Assembly (NCBI GenBank): GCA_958295945.1
Contig: OY282386.1
Coordinates: 1,751,371-1,815,370, forward strand
Direction: 5' to 3'
Length of the DNA stretch: 64,000 nt
Source: Candidatus Poribacteria bacterium
GTDB taxonomy: Bacteria; Poribacteria; WGA-4E; WGA-3G
Positions within the stretch are counted from its first letter, which is position 1; each line of letters opens with the position of its first letter. The notes under the pieces are model-generated. The model was not told the DNA's origin, made no database searches, and saw only the letters and a program-made list of their open reading frames with translations. Below are positions 24,440-33,254 of this stretch, piece after piece. The position numbers were made by a program, and so were the translations under genes.

Positions 24440-26515
24440 ATGAGACAATACAGAACAGAAGAGATTCGGAATATTGGAATTATTGCTCATTCAGGGGCGG
24501 GTAAAACTTCCCTAATTGAAGCGATGCTTTATAACGGTGGTGCAATTGAACGAATGGGAGCCGTGGATGACGGAAACACGGTTGCTGACTATGCCTCAGA
24601 TGAGATAGAACGCAAGACCTCACTCAATTGTTCCGTGTGTATTGCGGAATGGGCGGAAAATAAACTTAACCTTATTGATACTCCAGGAGCAGAAGATTTT
24701 TACGGAGACCTTCATGGTGTCCTGCGGGTTGTAGATGCAGTAATCGTAGTCGTTGATGCCACAACAGGTGTTGAAGGGGGAACAGAAAAAGTTTGGGAGG
24801 TAGCTGACAAATATAATCTTCCACGCATCCTCTTTATAAACAAGATGGATAAAGAGAATGCAAGTTTTGATAATGCACTTGCAAGTATATCTGAAATCTT
24901 GGAAACACGGGCGGTTCCTGTTCAAATTCCAATCGGTAAAGAAGAGCAGTTTACAGGTGTAGTAGATGTAATCCAAAATGGTGCCTTTCTTGAACCAAAT
25001 GAAAACGCGCCAGTCACGAAGTCTGATGTCCCAGATGAATTAGCTGGAACTGCAGAAGAATATCGGGAAGCACTCGTTGAAGTTGCCGCTGAAAGCGATG
25101 ATGAACTTATTGAAAAGTTTTTTGAAGGTGAGCTCTCAGAAGAGGAAATACAGAATGGTCTGCAAACAGGGATTTCAGAAAATCAGTTTGTTCCAGTTCT
25201 ATGCGGTTCATCTCTAAAGAATATTGGGGTGCAACAGTTGATGGATATGGTAATCAGTTGTTGTCCATCTCCCGTTCAAGCAGGTGAGATCCAAGATGTA
25301 GAAGACGACTCTAAAACACGAGAACCTTCACCCGATGCCCCTTTATCTGCTGTCGTTTTCAAAACAATCGCCGATCCATTTTCAGGTCAACTCAGTCTTT
25401 TCCGTGTGTATTCTGGTGCGTTATCAGGAGATTCGCAAGTGAACAACTCAAGCCGTCGAGAAGTTGAAAGAATCGGCAAACCCACTTTTATGAACGGTAA
25501 ACAAGCGATTAATACTGCTAATGTCCCGGCTGGAGATATTGGTGCATTAACAAAACTGGATAAAACACGTACCGGAGACACATTGTGTGATAGAGACGCA
25601 ACTATAAAACTACCCGGAATTGAATTTCCTAATACGGTTATCTCTTATGCTATTTCTCCAGTCCGTGAGGGTGATGATGAGAAACTCATTAACGCTCTAA
25701 CAAGAATTAGTGAGGAAGACCCATCCTTTCAAATTGAACGAAACGACGTTACAAAGCAGCTACTTGTTTCAGGTTTAGGTGAGCTTCATATTACAGTTAA
25801 TCGTGCAAGAATAGCAGAGAAGTTTGGGGTTGAAACAGTGGTTGCACCTCCAAAAATTGCATACCGAGAAACTGTACGTAAGGACGTGCAGAATATTCAA
25901 GAACGACACAAAAAACAATCTGGTGGTAAAGGACAATTTGGTGATGTCACGATTAACCTCGCTCCATTACAGCGAGGCGAAGGATTTGACTTTATCGATA
26001 ACATTAAAGGTGGGGCGATTCCGAAAAACTACATCCCCGCAGTTGAAAAAGGTATACGCCAGAGAATGGAGCGAGGAGTCTTGGCAGGTTTTCCATTGGT
26101 TGATATTCAAATTGACTTGCATGATGGAAAATACCATGATGTAGATTCATCGGATATGGCATTCCAAATTGCAGGATCCATGGCTTTTGCTACTGCTGTA
26201 CAACAAGCTAATCCATGTTTGCTTGAACCCATTATGAACGTTGCTATCACTGTGCCTGATCAGTATATGGGAAGTATTATTGGAGATTTAAACGGACGTA
26301 GAGGACAGGTGATGGGTGTTGAACAAGTAGGGAAACGACAGATAATTCAGGCTATTGTCCCTCAGTCAGAAATGCTAAGATATTCCATTGATTTGAAATC
26401 TATGACGAGTGCGCGTGGCAACTTCACCATGGAATTTTCTAACTATGAGATTGTCCCGGATGATGTTGCACAGAAGGTCATCGCTGAATCCACGACAGAA
26501 GAGGACGAATCCTAA
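24440..26515 (+). CDS. Elongation factor G-like translational GTPase (EF-G paralogue)
   Basis: 691 residues with the five-domain EF-G layout. GTPase motifs: G1 AHSGAGKTSLIEA (about 16-28), G3 DTPGAEDF, G4 INKMDKEN. Later: domain II, then domain IV with KGQFGDVTINLAPL and IPKNYIPAVEKGI, and domain V with MGSIIGDLNGRRGQVMG. In canonical EF-G the G3 motif is DTPGHVDF, where His helps GTP hydrolysis; here it is Ala, so this is probably the EF-G2/EF-G-like class rather than the housekeeping factor. No rpsL, rpsG or tuf neighbours are present, which agrees. AAGGAG lies 14 nt before ATG 24440. A terminator follows. Confidence 0.88.
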   Translation: MRQYRTEEIRNIGIIAHSGAGKTSLIEAMLYNGGAIERMGAVDDGNTVADYASDEIERKTSLNCSVCIAEWAENKLNLIDTPGAEDFYGDLHGVLRVVDAVIVVVDATTGVEGGTEKVWEVADKYNLPRILFINKMDKENASFDNALASISEILETRAVPVQIPIGKEEQFTGVVDVIQNGAFLEPNENAPVTKSDVPDELAGTAEEYREALVEVAAESDDELIEKFFEGELSEEEIQNGLQTGISENQFVPVLCGSSLKNIGVQQLMDMVISCCPSPVQAGEIQDVEDDSKTREPSPDAPLSAVVFKTIADPFSGQLSLFRVYSGALSGDSQVNNSSRREVERIGKPTFMNGKQAINTANVPAGDIGALTKLDKTRTGDTLCDRDATIKLPGIEFPNTVISYAISPVREGDDEKLINALTRISEEDPSFQIERNDVTKQLLVSGLGELHITVNRARIAEKFGVETVVAPPKIAYRETVRKDVQNIQERHKKQSGGKGQFGDVTINLAPLQRGEGFDFIDNIKGGAIPKNYIPAVEKGIRQRMERGVLAGFPLVDIQIDLHDGKYHDVDSSDMAFQIAGSMAFATAVQQANPCLLEPIMNVAITVPDQYMGSIIGDLNGRRGQVMGVEQVGKRQIIQAIVPQSEMLRYSIDLKSMTSARGNFTMEFSNYEIVPDDVAQKVIAESTTEEDES

Positions 26516-26558
26516 ATCAAACCATGTTGTTGACTTTGATTTTGACCCAAGTACTTTT

Positions 26559-26597
26559 AAAATAGGCACGTCCATTTATAAGAGACGCGCCTATTTT
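26559..26597 (+). terminator. Rho-independent terminator after the EF-G-like gene
   Basis: AAAATAGGC-A-CGTC pairs with GACG-C-GCCTATTTT around an 11-nt loop. It ends 36 bp before the next gene. Confidence 0.75.
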
Positions 26598-26632
26598 GTA
26601 ATTGTCCACTGAGGAAACTGGAGTGAAAAATC

Positions 26633-27772
26633 ATGATGCGTAGAATACTCAATACAATTACAATTTTCATTGTACTCATTTCAGTGAACATATTTGCTGA
26701 TACCTATCCTGAAGTGCCTCACACAAATCTAATAGCCCAAAAGACTCCTAAAGCACTTACAAAATTCAAGAAAACAGTTTTACCCAAGTATCCCAAGGAG
26801 GCAAGAAAAGCTGGAAAAGAAGGTAGAGTTGTTCTCCAAGTGACCATTGACATCAACGGTTTACCAAAGGACATTGTAGCACTTACCAAGGTAGGTTTTG
26901 GTTTTGAGGAAGCATCAATTGATGCATTAAAACAGAGCACCTTTTATCCAGCTAAAAGAAATGGCAAACCTATTGAATTCAGAGTTAAAGTGCCTTATGA
27001 ATTTAAGCTTGATCCATCAACATCTGAAATGGTACTTATACCCGCAGGGGAATTTCAGATGGGTAGTGAAAGTGGAGAATCGGATGAAGAGCCGATTCAT
27101 CCTGTCTATCTCAATGCATTTTATATAGACAAATTTGAGGTGACAAATGCACAATATAAAGAGTTTGTTGATGCAAACCCGCAGTGGCAGAAAGACAAAA
27201 TTTTGCGGAAATACCATGATGGTTATTACTTAGCAGATTGGATTGGGAACTTTTTTCCATCTGGCAAAGACAACCATCCAGTTGTGTATGTGAGTTGGTA
27301 TGCTGCGATGGCTTATGCCAAGTGGGTGAAAAAACGATTACCGACTGAAGCAGAATGGGAGAAAGCAGCTCGCGGTGGATTAGTAAGTAAGAAGTATCCA
27401 TGGGGAGATACAATTGACTCAACCAATGCCAACTATTTTGATGGATCTGACAAGGAAATCACCCAAGTTGGTTCCTATCCAGCGAATGGCTATGGATTAT
27501 ACGACATGGCTGGCAATGTTCGCGAATGGTGTCTTGATGCTTATGATGAGAACTTCTTTGCCAGTAGTCCGCGTGAAAATCCGTTTGCCTGTGCAAAAAG
27601 TGTTGATGATGTCATCACAGATTTCATGACAATCAAGAATAATCGTGTGGTTAGAGGTGGTTCATGGTTGAATAGTGCACAATTAGTACGCATTTCAAAT
27701 CGGCACTGGAGAGCACCTACTGCTACAAACCCTAACGAAGGGTTCCGTTGTGCGAAGTCTGTAGTCCCATAA
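26633..27772 (+). CDS. Exported fusion: TonB C-terminal-like domain plus SUMF1 domain
   Basis: 379 residues. Signal peptide about 1-23 (IFIVLISVNIFA). Residues 45-125 match the TonB/energy-transducer C-terminal domain: VLPKYPKEARKAGKEGRVVL, VTIDINGLPKDI, ALKQSTFYPAKRNGKPI and FRVKVPYEFKL. Residues 130-375 are a SUMF1 fold: MVLIPAGEFQMGS, VTNAQYKEF, HPVVYVSWYAAMAYAKW, RLPTEAEWEKAARGG, GLYDMAGNVREW, RGGSW, GFRCAK. Neither catalytic cysteine of FGE is present after RGGS, so it is probably not a sulfatase-activating enzyme. With no membrane anchor and no proline-rich spacer, the TonB-like part probably binds peptide or protein rather than transmitting force. The combination is unusual. Confidence 0.83.
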   Translation: MMRRILNTITIFIVLISVNIFADTYPEVPHTNLIAQKTPKALTKFKKTVLPKYPKEARKAGKEGRVVLQVTIDINGLPKDIVALTKVGFGFEEASIDALKQSTFYPAKRNGKPIEFRVKVPYEFKLDPSTSEMVLIPAGEFQMGSESGESDEEPIHPVYLNAFYIDKFEVTNAQYKEFVDANPQWQKDKILRKYHDGYYLADWIGNFFPSGKDNHPVVYVSWYAAMAYAKWVKKRLPTEAEWEKAARGGLVSKKYPWGDTIDSTNANYFDGSDKEITQVGSYPANGYGLYDMAGNVREWCLDAYDENFFASSPRENPFACAKSVDDVITDFMTIKNNRVVRGGSWLNSAQLVRISNRHWRAPTATNPNEGFRCAKSVVP

Positions 27773-27880
27773 TTTAACATTTCTTTGCTAAGTTATGTCT
27801 GTATTCTTAGCATAAATATGGTCTATCAGAATCTGGATTTAGGACTTATTCGAATAGTTGAATATCGCGATAACATTCAA

Positions 27881-28691
27881 TTACACTCCAAATACATTAT
27901 AGTTCTTGGTAACTCTTAGTTTAAGATGACCTAAAAGTGACTTGAGTGACTTGAGTTCGTCTTAGTTATTGTTTGCATATAGGAGTTCAAATAATTACTC
28001 CAATGCACCACCACAATCATAATTCTCAAAATATTAAGCTGTGACGGTTCTGGAGAAACAAGATGAACATTAAATGATCCTGGAAACACTTGAATCAGCG
28101 AGATTTCCAAATTATCCTCAATTTCCTCAGTTACTTGTTTTGAATTGCCAATGATCATTCCAATAGTTTATATCAATTCTTGAAGTCTTCCAAATACATT
28201 ACCTAGAAAGACTATTGAGTCATGTTCTTTTGACCTTCTGTAAAGTTGAAAGAAAGATTAAGACGTTACTGTATCCCAATTTTGACTGTTTTTTCAACAT
28301 TAAAATCTTTTGAGACAATTATGTTTTCAGGTTCCAAGTATTCACCTGACATAGGAAGCATATCCTCAGGTATCTGATTAGATCGGATATAATCTGTCAT
28401 CACTGAAGTGTTCTCGTCATAAGGAACCTTTACTTGAACAGTACAAGGATTTTCAGATTTAGTGAACGCATCTTGGAGGTCAATAAAACCAGATCGTATT
28501 TGGTTAAGACGATTTGTGGAAACAGCAGTACAGAGCCAAGTTAAGTATTTTTCATCTTCAGCAGCAGCTACAACAAGGTATAACTGCCCTGAAGCGTTTT
28601 GGCATGAGTAAAGTACAGGTTGATCATAGTATTCGTATACTTCTACAATCTCAAGTTTACCTAACTCGGGAATATCAAGCAAATACACCAT
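27881..28691 (-). pseudogene. Decayed gene of the DUF6575-like type
   Basis: The first 141 codons (28691-28266; MVYLLDIPELGKLEIVEVYE) are intact and end in TAA. Beyond the stop the same frame continues RLNLSFNFTEGQKNMTQ to a TAG. A frame change gives SIVFLGNVFGRLQELI, a stop, then MIIGNSKQVTEEIEDNLEIS and VFPGSFNVHLVSPEPSQLN. Another change gives DCGGALE-stop-LFELLYANNN-stop-DELKSLKSLLGHLKLRVTKN, ending at 27883. Joined together, this is a protein of about 265 residues like the DUF6575 proteins I recall. At least two frameshifts and several stops mark it as dead, though the N-terminal half might still be translated (GAGGAAG before ATG 28691). It pairs with the gene at 28723, 31 bp upstream. 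Confidence 0.75.
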
Positions 28692-28722
28692 TTTTCTTCC
28701 TCATAATTTAGTATTCGACTTT

Positions 28723-29133
28723 TTATTCATTTATTACCTCAAAAACAAACCAAGGTTCGACTCCAATGGGTTTCCACCATGTATGATGAGAATTTTCATG
28801 AGATGGTGTATGTTGAATTCTGCCAAGTGTAGGATTGAGTTTACCTTTTGCTGTTTTCCTATTTCTCAAGTGTCCAATTCTGTTCTTTAGACGGTCAAAG
28901 AGACGAGGAATATCTTCCGGGTCTGTATAAACAGAGATCCCACTGTTTTTAATTGTTGGTTCAGGAAATCTTCCTAGAAATTCTTCCCAAGAAGACAGAA
29001 AATCTTCCGCTTGTGGAGGATCATGTTTCACAAGTCTGTAAACGGTCTCTATAGCTGGTTTTGCATCTTTAGGTGGACAACCTTCCGGGTAATAGTCTGG
29101 CCACTGCAATAGAGTAGTCCTTTCATTTTGCAA
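28723..29133 (-). CDS. Conserved small protein, partner of the decayed gene downstream
   Basis: 136 residues from TTG 29133. No named domain that I recognise. Recognisable text includes WPDYYPEGCPPKDAKPAIET, VYTDPEDIPRLFDRL and a C-terminal HTWWKPIGVEPWFVFEVI. Rich in Pro, Trp and charged residues, with no signal peptide or membrane helix, so cytoplasmic. From memory, similar proteins sit directly upstream of DUF6575-type genes in cyanobacteria, a layout resembling a two-gene toxin-antitoxin or defence module; here the partner is degraded while this gene stays open. Function unknown. Confidence 0.6.
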   Translation of the reverse strand: MQNERTTLLQWPDYYPEGCPPKDAKPAIETVYRLVKHDPPQAEDFLSSWEEFLGRFPEPTIKNSGISVYTDPEDIPRLFDRLKNRIGHLRNRKTAKGKLNPTLGRIQHTPSHENSHHTWWKPIGVEPWFVFEVINE

Positions 29134-29213
29134 ATTGATTAAATATTGAGTGTAACTCTAAACAGATATATTACTATATAGTTTACCAAATGTTATATTA
29201 AGAATGCCATATT

Positions 29214-29327
29214 ATACCATTTCTATAAATATTTGTCCTATTAACATTTGTTAAGAATTTCTTGAACGACGGCACAAACTGGCAGTTTGTGCTACAAAAA
29301 TGCGGCGTTTTCTATTAGAAATGGTAT
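29214..29327. repeat. 114-bp MITE-like element, copy 2
   Basis: Reverse-complement copy of 4115-4228 with identical length and 105 of 114 positions the same. The ends are ATACCATTTCTA / TAGAAATGGTAT, with the central palindrome CACAAACTG-(C/G)-CAGTTTGTG. Confidence 0.85.
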
Positions 29328-29380
29328 TACTAGACATGTCGGGTGCGGTGTGAATCGTACCCGACATAGGATGTCCACAG

Positions 29381-30799
29381 TTAACTATCCAAATGGAAGA
29401 TTGCCATTTTAGTTTCAGTCATCTCTTCAATGGCGTATTTCGGACCCTCTTTGCCCATACCGCTCTCTTTCACCCCGCCATACGGCATCAAATCTGCACG
29501 CCACTGTGTGCCCCAGTTCACCATTAGATTCCCTGATTCCACTTCTCTGACAAACCGCATTGCCCAATCAACATTCTGTGTGAAGATAGCGGCACTCAAT
29601 CCGTAGTTCGTATCGTTAGCAAGCGCGATTGCCTCGTCAATGTCGTTGACAGGGGTGACACCGACTGCTGGTCCGAATATCTCATCACATGATATTTTCA
29701 TCTCAGGTTTGACATTAGCGAGGATAGCTGGCGTTACAAACTGATCTTGCTTTTCGCCACCTGTGAGGAGTTCTGCACCGTCCGAGACTGCTTCTTCTAT
29801 CCATTCAGTGACACGCGTAGCATCTGCTTCGCGAATCATCGGTCCCATCCGCACACCAGATTCCAACGGATTACCGATACCAATCTGTGATACTTCTGCT
29901 TGGAAAGCATCTAAGAAATCACCATATATTTTTTCATGAGCAATTACTCTTTGCGTTGAGATACATACTTGTCCAGCATTGGAATAGCCGGAAGCTGCTG
30001 CTGCTTTTGCGACTTTCTCCGGATCGGCATCAGGCATAACGATGAGCGGGGAATTTGAACCGAGTTCCATCGTCACGCGTTTCAATCCTGCCACTTTACA
30101 TATATGTTCACCTACGTCACGACTTCCTGTGAAGGTAATCTTTCTGACCCGCCGATCCGCACAAAGTGTATCACCGATTTCACCACCCGGACCTGTCACA
30201 CACTGAATAGCTTCAGGAGGTGTGCCAGCTTCTAAGAATAGTTCCACCAATTTCAGTGCGGAAAGTGGTGTATCCGTTGCCGGTTTGATAATGATAGCGT
30301 TTCCGCCTGCAATTGCTGGTCCAGCCTTGTGGCAAACAAGATGTAAGGGGAAATTGAATGGACTAATTCCAGCGACAATACCACAAGGGACACGTACTGT
30401 AAACCCGAGTTTGTTCTTTACACCTGGTGCACCTTCAAGCGGAATTGTTTCACCTGTCATCCGCTTTGCTTCCTCTGCCGAGAGAGCAATGATTTCGGAT
30501 GCGCGAGTGGATTCACCTGTTGCTTCCGCTAAAATTTTTCCTTCCTCACGTGTGATAACTTCAGCGAGTTCATCAGCCCGTTCAACCATCAAGTCTGCAA
30601 CTTTCCGCAAGATTTCATATCGTTCATATCCTGTCAAACCTGCCATTATTTTTGCTCCGCGTTCTGCGGTTTGAATAGCAGTTTCAACATCCGCTGCATC
30701 TCCTTTTGGTACAGTATCGACTACTGACCCATCAAAAGGACTTAGTACGTCTATTTTGTTTGATTTATCAACCCATTTACCACCAACGTGCATTTGCAT
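29381..30799 (-). CDS. Aldehyde dehydrogenase family protein
   Basis: 472 residues, full length. Oxidises an aldehyde to a carboxylic acid with NAD(P)+ in the cytoplasm. Catalytic C279 lies in SNAGQVCISTQRV and general base E245 in RVTMELGSNSPLIV. The Rossmann segment FTGSRDVGEHI and the oxyanion Asn in ISPFNFPLHLV are present. The C-terminal KESGMGKEGPKYAIEEMTE is usual for succinate-semialdehyde or lactaldehyde dehydrogenase-like members, but the substrate cannot be assigned. ATG 30799 has GGAG 10 nt upstream. Confidence 0.9.
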   Translation of the reverse strand: MQMHVGGKWVDKSNKIDVLSPFDGSVVDTVPKGDAADVETAIQTAERGAKIMAGLTGYERYEILRKVADLMVERADELAEVITREEGKILAEATGESTRASEIIALSAEEAKRMTGETIPLEGAPGVKNKLGFTVRVPCGIVAGISPFNFPLHLVCHKAGPAIAGGNAIIIKPATDTPLSALKLVELFLEAGTPPEAIQCVTGPGGEIGDTLCADRRVRKITFTGSRDVGEHICKVAGLKRVTMELGSNSPLIVMPDADPEKVAKAAAASGYSNAGQVCISTQRVIAHEKIYGDFLDAFQAEVSQIGIGNPLESGVRMGPMIREADATRVTEWIEEAVSDGAELLTGGEKQDQFVTPAILANVKPEMKISCDEIFGPAVGVTPVNDIDEAIALANDTNYGLSAAIFTQNVDWAMRFVREVESGNLMVNWGTQWRADLMPYGGVKESGMGKEGPKYAIEEMTETKMAIFHLDS

Positions 30800-30843
30800 A
30801 ATGCGTATTCTCCATTTCTATAGTGTACGCGTGTTGCATACTT

Positions 30844-31614
30844 CTATTGTGATTTAGATTTCAATAATCCCCAAGTTGTGGTTGCTTTTCCAGCCGCTTC
30901 AACAGCGGCAAACTCTTCTAATCCTGTTTCCATTACATCGTTGACTTGTGCTTCAGTAAGTGCTTTCGTAAAAAAGCCTACTTCATCAAAAAGACCTGTT
31001 GCAGCAACGTTGCCAGGTCGTGCTCCTATCCAGATAGGTGATTTACTGGTATCAAGTTTTCCACCACTCGCCATTTCAACTTCTAATTTACCATCAACAA
31101 ACATCTGAACCTTACTGCCATCATAGACTTTAGCGATATGATGCCATGTTCCATCTGCAACGATAGTTTTGCCCGGCATACGCGTCTCCACGCCATTGAC
31201 GTGCCACATAAACACTGGATAGTCAGCATCATGGATCCATATATCAAGATGACGTACAAGGTTGGCCTCGGGCCAAACTTCCCCATTACGCCAAACGACG
31301 TACTGCCATGAAGCAGCATTCAACTTTACCCAAGCAACAAATGTATATGGATCAGAGTTGAAAACATCATCATGGTCAATTCGGACATAACTATCACCTT
31401 TTCCTGGAAATTCCAGTGCTCCTCTGATCTTGCCATTGTCCACCCATTCCAGTGTGCCTTTGATGTCGCCATCGTGTCCACTGACAACATCTTTAACAAC
31501 TTTTCCTCTCCCTTCTTCAAATAACCATGCACTAACTAAACCCAGTTTTGCTGCATGTGCGGAAAAGGATATAATAAATATAAAGATTGTAAAACACAGA
31601 ATAAGAGATTTCAT
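30844..31614 (-). CDS. Secreted LamG-domain protein with TTTW C-terminal motif
   Basis: 256 residues from ATG 31614, chosen because GGAGGT lies 6 nt upstream; the frame is open further upstream to 31689. The signal peptide is MKSLILCFTIFIFIISFSAHA. A LamG/concanavalin-like jelly roll spans about 25-225: GLVSAWLFEEGRGKVVKDVV, FTFVAWVKL-like YTFVAWVKLN, GTWHHIAKVYDGSKVQMFVD, and FDEVGFFTKALTEAQVNDVM. Such modules bind carbohydrates or proteins outside the cell. The last residues, GKATTTWGLLKSKSQ, match the ends of the proteins at 3287, 47024 and 48034. Between ALDH and an enolase-superfamily gene; 31 bp from the latter. Confidence 0.87.
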   Translation of the reverse strand: MKSLILCFTIFIFIISFSAHAAKLGLVSAWLFEEGRGKVVKDVVSGHDGDIKGTLEWVDNGKIRGALEFPGKGDSYVRIDHDDVFNSDPYTFVAWVKLNAASWQYVVWRNGEVWPEANLVRHLDIWIHDADYPVFMWHVNGVETRMPGKTIVADGTWHHIAKVYDGSKVQMFVDGKLEVEMASGGKLDTSKSPIWIGARPGNVAATGLFDEVGFFTKALTEAQVNDVMETGLEEFAAVEAAGKATTTWGLLKSKSQ

Positions 31615-31645
31615 CATATTACCTCCAAAAAGTTGTAAAACCAAT

Positions 31646-32650
31646 TTAGACGCGGCATTTATCCAGAGCGTCCTCATCCAATTCCACACCTAATCCTGGT
31701 TTATCGGGTATCGTTACGTATCCGTTATCAAGTGGGATTGTTGAGGGTGTAACGATGTCAAAAGCGCGTAAAGCATTCAATGTGATTGACGGCATCGTCG
31801 CGTTTTGCATTACAGCTGCAAGATGCATAACAAAAGTAGTTGTTATACCGAGTCCAACAATCTGTATCCATACCGGTAAATGTGCAGACTCTGATATGAT
31901 TGCTTCTCGTTTAGCATTTGCAGCGCGTGAATCAGGATATGCAATTATAAATGAATCGTTCATTTTTGCTCGGATGGCTTTAACAGGATCAGGATTCCCG
32001 AAGTGAATTGTAATCGGCATATCGGTGTGTCGTTTTATCTCTTGGTATCCTTCAATGTCTGATTGAGGTATCGGCGTTTCAAATGCCTCAATGTTGTAAT
32101 CCTGAAGTTGTCGTGCGACCTCCAAGGTGTGTTCCGGTGTTTTAAATGAATTATTCGCATCTACTCTAAGTTGAAAATCATCTGGTACTACTTCAGCGAT
32201 TGCAGCTACCTGTTCACGAACTTCAAACCAAGGACGTGCCTTGATTTTATGCAGCCTATATCCGAGTGCATAAGCATGTTTTGCTTCAGCTGCCCATTCT
32301 TCAGGTGTCATGTCGATTGACCAATACCCGAATGAAGCCTTGTCGTTAACTTTTTCACCTAATAGTTGGTGGACTGGCACACCGAGTGATTTGCCCATAA
32401 TATCATAAAAAGCCTGTTGTAAAGGTGTCGGTGCCCAACCATTCATAAACTCAAACGGGTTTCTACCGATGTATTTCTGAATCGATTCTTCCGATTGAAA
32501 TGAGCCATCTCCTATACCAGTTATTCCATCATCTGTATGCACTTTGTAGACATGATCAATCTGATAGAGATTACGACTTGTCATCAATTCATAGATGCCT
32601 TCATGATATGGCACTCTCACCTTGATAACTTCAATATCTGTAATTTTCAT
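31646..32650 (-). CDS. Mandelate racemase / muconate lactonizing enzyme family protein, atypical active site
   Basis: 334 residues, enolase superfamily (abstracts a proton next to a carboxylate on a divalent metal). Seen: the KxK pair K135/K137 in LHKIKAR, metal ligand D164 (RVDANNSF) and E191 (EAFETPIP). At the position where a third acidic ligand is expected, the sequence reads MPITIHFGNPD, giving His216 instead of Asp or Glu. The C-terminal barrel end lacks a clear His/Asp dyad. It may act on an unusual substrate or have lost activity. ATG 32650 has GGAGG upstream. Confidence 0.8.
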   Translation of the reverse strand: MKITDIEVIKVRVPYHEGIYELMTSRNLYQIDHVYKVHTDDGITGIGDGSFQSEESIQKYIGRNPFEFMNGWAPTPLQQAFYDIMGKSLGVPVHQLLGEKVNDKASFGYWSIDMTPEEWAAEAKHAYALGYRLHKIKARPWFEVREQVAAIAEVVPDDFQLRVDANNSFKTPEHTLEVARQLQDYNIEAFETPIPQSDIEGYQEIKRHTDMPITIHFGNPDPVKAIRAKMNDSFIIAYPDSRAANAKREAIISESAHLPVWIQIVGLGITTTFVMHLAAVMQNATMPSITLNALRAFDIVTPSTIPLDNGYVTIPDKPGLGVELDEDALDKCRV

Positions 32651-32727
32651 GATATTGATTCCTCCGTTTCAGGAATATGTGATCCTATATATCTATAATT
32701 CAATAGACAAACATACTGACAGGTATT

Positions 32728-33180
32728 CTATTCATCTCGACGAATCCAACTGACAACATCTTCTGCTTCACCAGATCCACCTTCAACTCCGTCACTACCA
32801 AAGGATATTAGGTCGTATCCATATTGGTCATGCACTCCTGGACGGACGTAAATATAAGGATTTCCCCAAGGATCTTCGGTGATCGGTATCTGAATGTAAG
32901 GAGTTAACCAGTAAATTGGAATTGGCGGTTCTTCAGGGTGTTCCCAAAGTGCTTTTAACCCTTGTTCCGACGATGGATAGTCTCCATTGTCTTTAGCATA
33001 CCTATCAAGAGCAATGCCGAGTGTTTCAATGTCTTCCGCAGCTTGTGTTTGTAATGCCCGGCCTGCTTGACCGAGTAATCGAGGTGCTAAGAGTACAGCT
33101 GCAATAACCGCAAGAATGACTATGACAATTAATAGTTGTACCAGTGTTATACCGGATTGTTTTGTATCAAGTGGTTTCAC
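32728..33180 (-). CDS. gspG: Type II secretion pseudopilin GspG-like protein with Gln at +5
   Basis: 150 residues from GTG 33180, preferred because GGAGAG lies 5 nt upstream and it gives a short basic leader, MKPLDTKQSG; the frame is open to 33252. After the prepilin cleavage Gly comes ITLVQLLIVIVILAVIAAVL, the N-terminal methylation helix. The globular part has GspG marks: YPSSEQGLKALWEHP, DPWGNPYIYVRPG and YDLISFGSDGVEGG (calcium loop). In GspG the fifth mature residue is almost always Glu; here it is Gln. No other secretion genes adjoin. It would sit in the periplasmic pseudopilus, but its function as a major subunit is doubtful. Confidence 0.83.
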   Translation of the reverse strand: MKPLDTKQSGITLVQLLIVIVILAVIAAVLLAPRLLGQAGRALQTQAAEDIETLGIALDRYAKDNGDYPSSEQGLKALWEHPEEPPIPIYWLTPYIQIPITEDPWGNPYIYVRPGVHDQYGYDLISFGSDGVEGGSGEAEDVVSWIRRDE

Positions 33181-33254
33181 GACTGCTCTCCACATTTTTC
33201 TATTTTGAATGTGCATACAAAGTTTACCATATAATGTTGAATGAGTCAACACAA

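Noticed and set aside
24440-26515. Housekeeping fusA in a ribosomal-protein operon
   Set aside because: No rpsL, rpsG or tuf neighbours, and the G3 motif is DTPGA rather than DTPGH.
28752-28763. GGTTCGACTCC resembling a tRNA T-loop
   Set aside because: It lies inside the coding sequence of the protein at 28723 and no acceptor, D or anticodon arm surrounds it. No tRNA or rRNA gene was found in the window.
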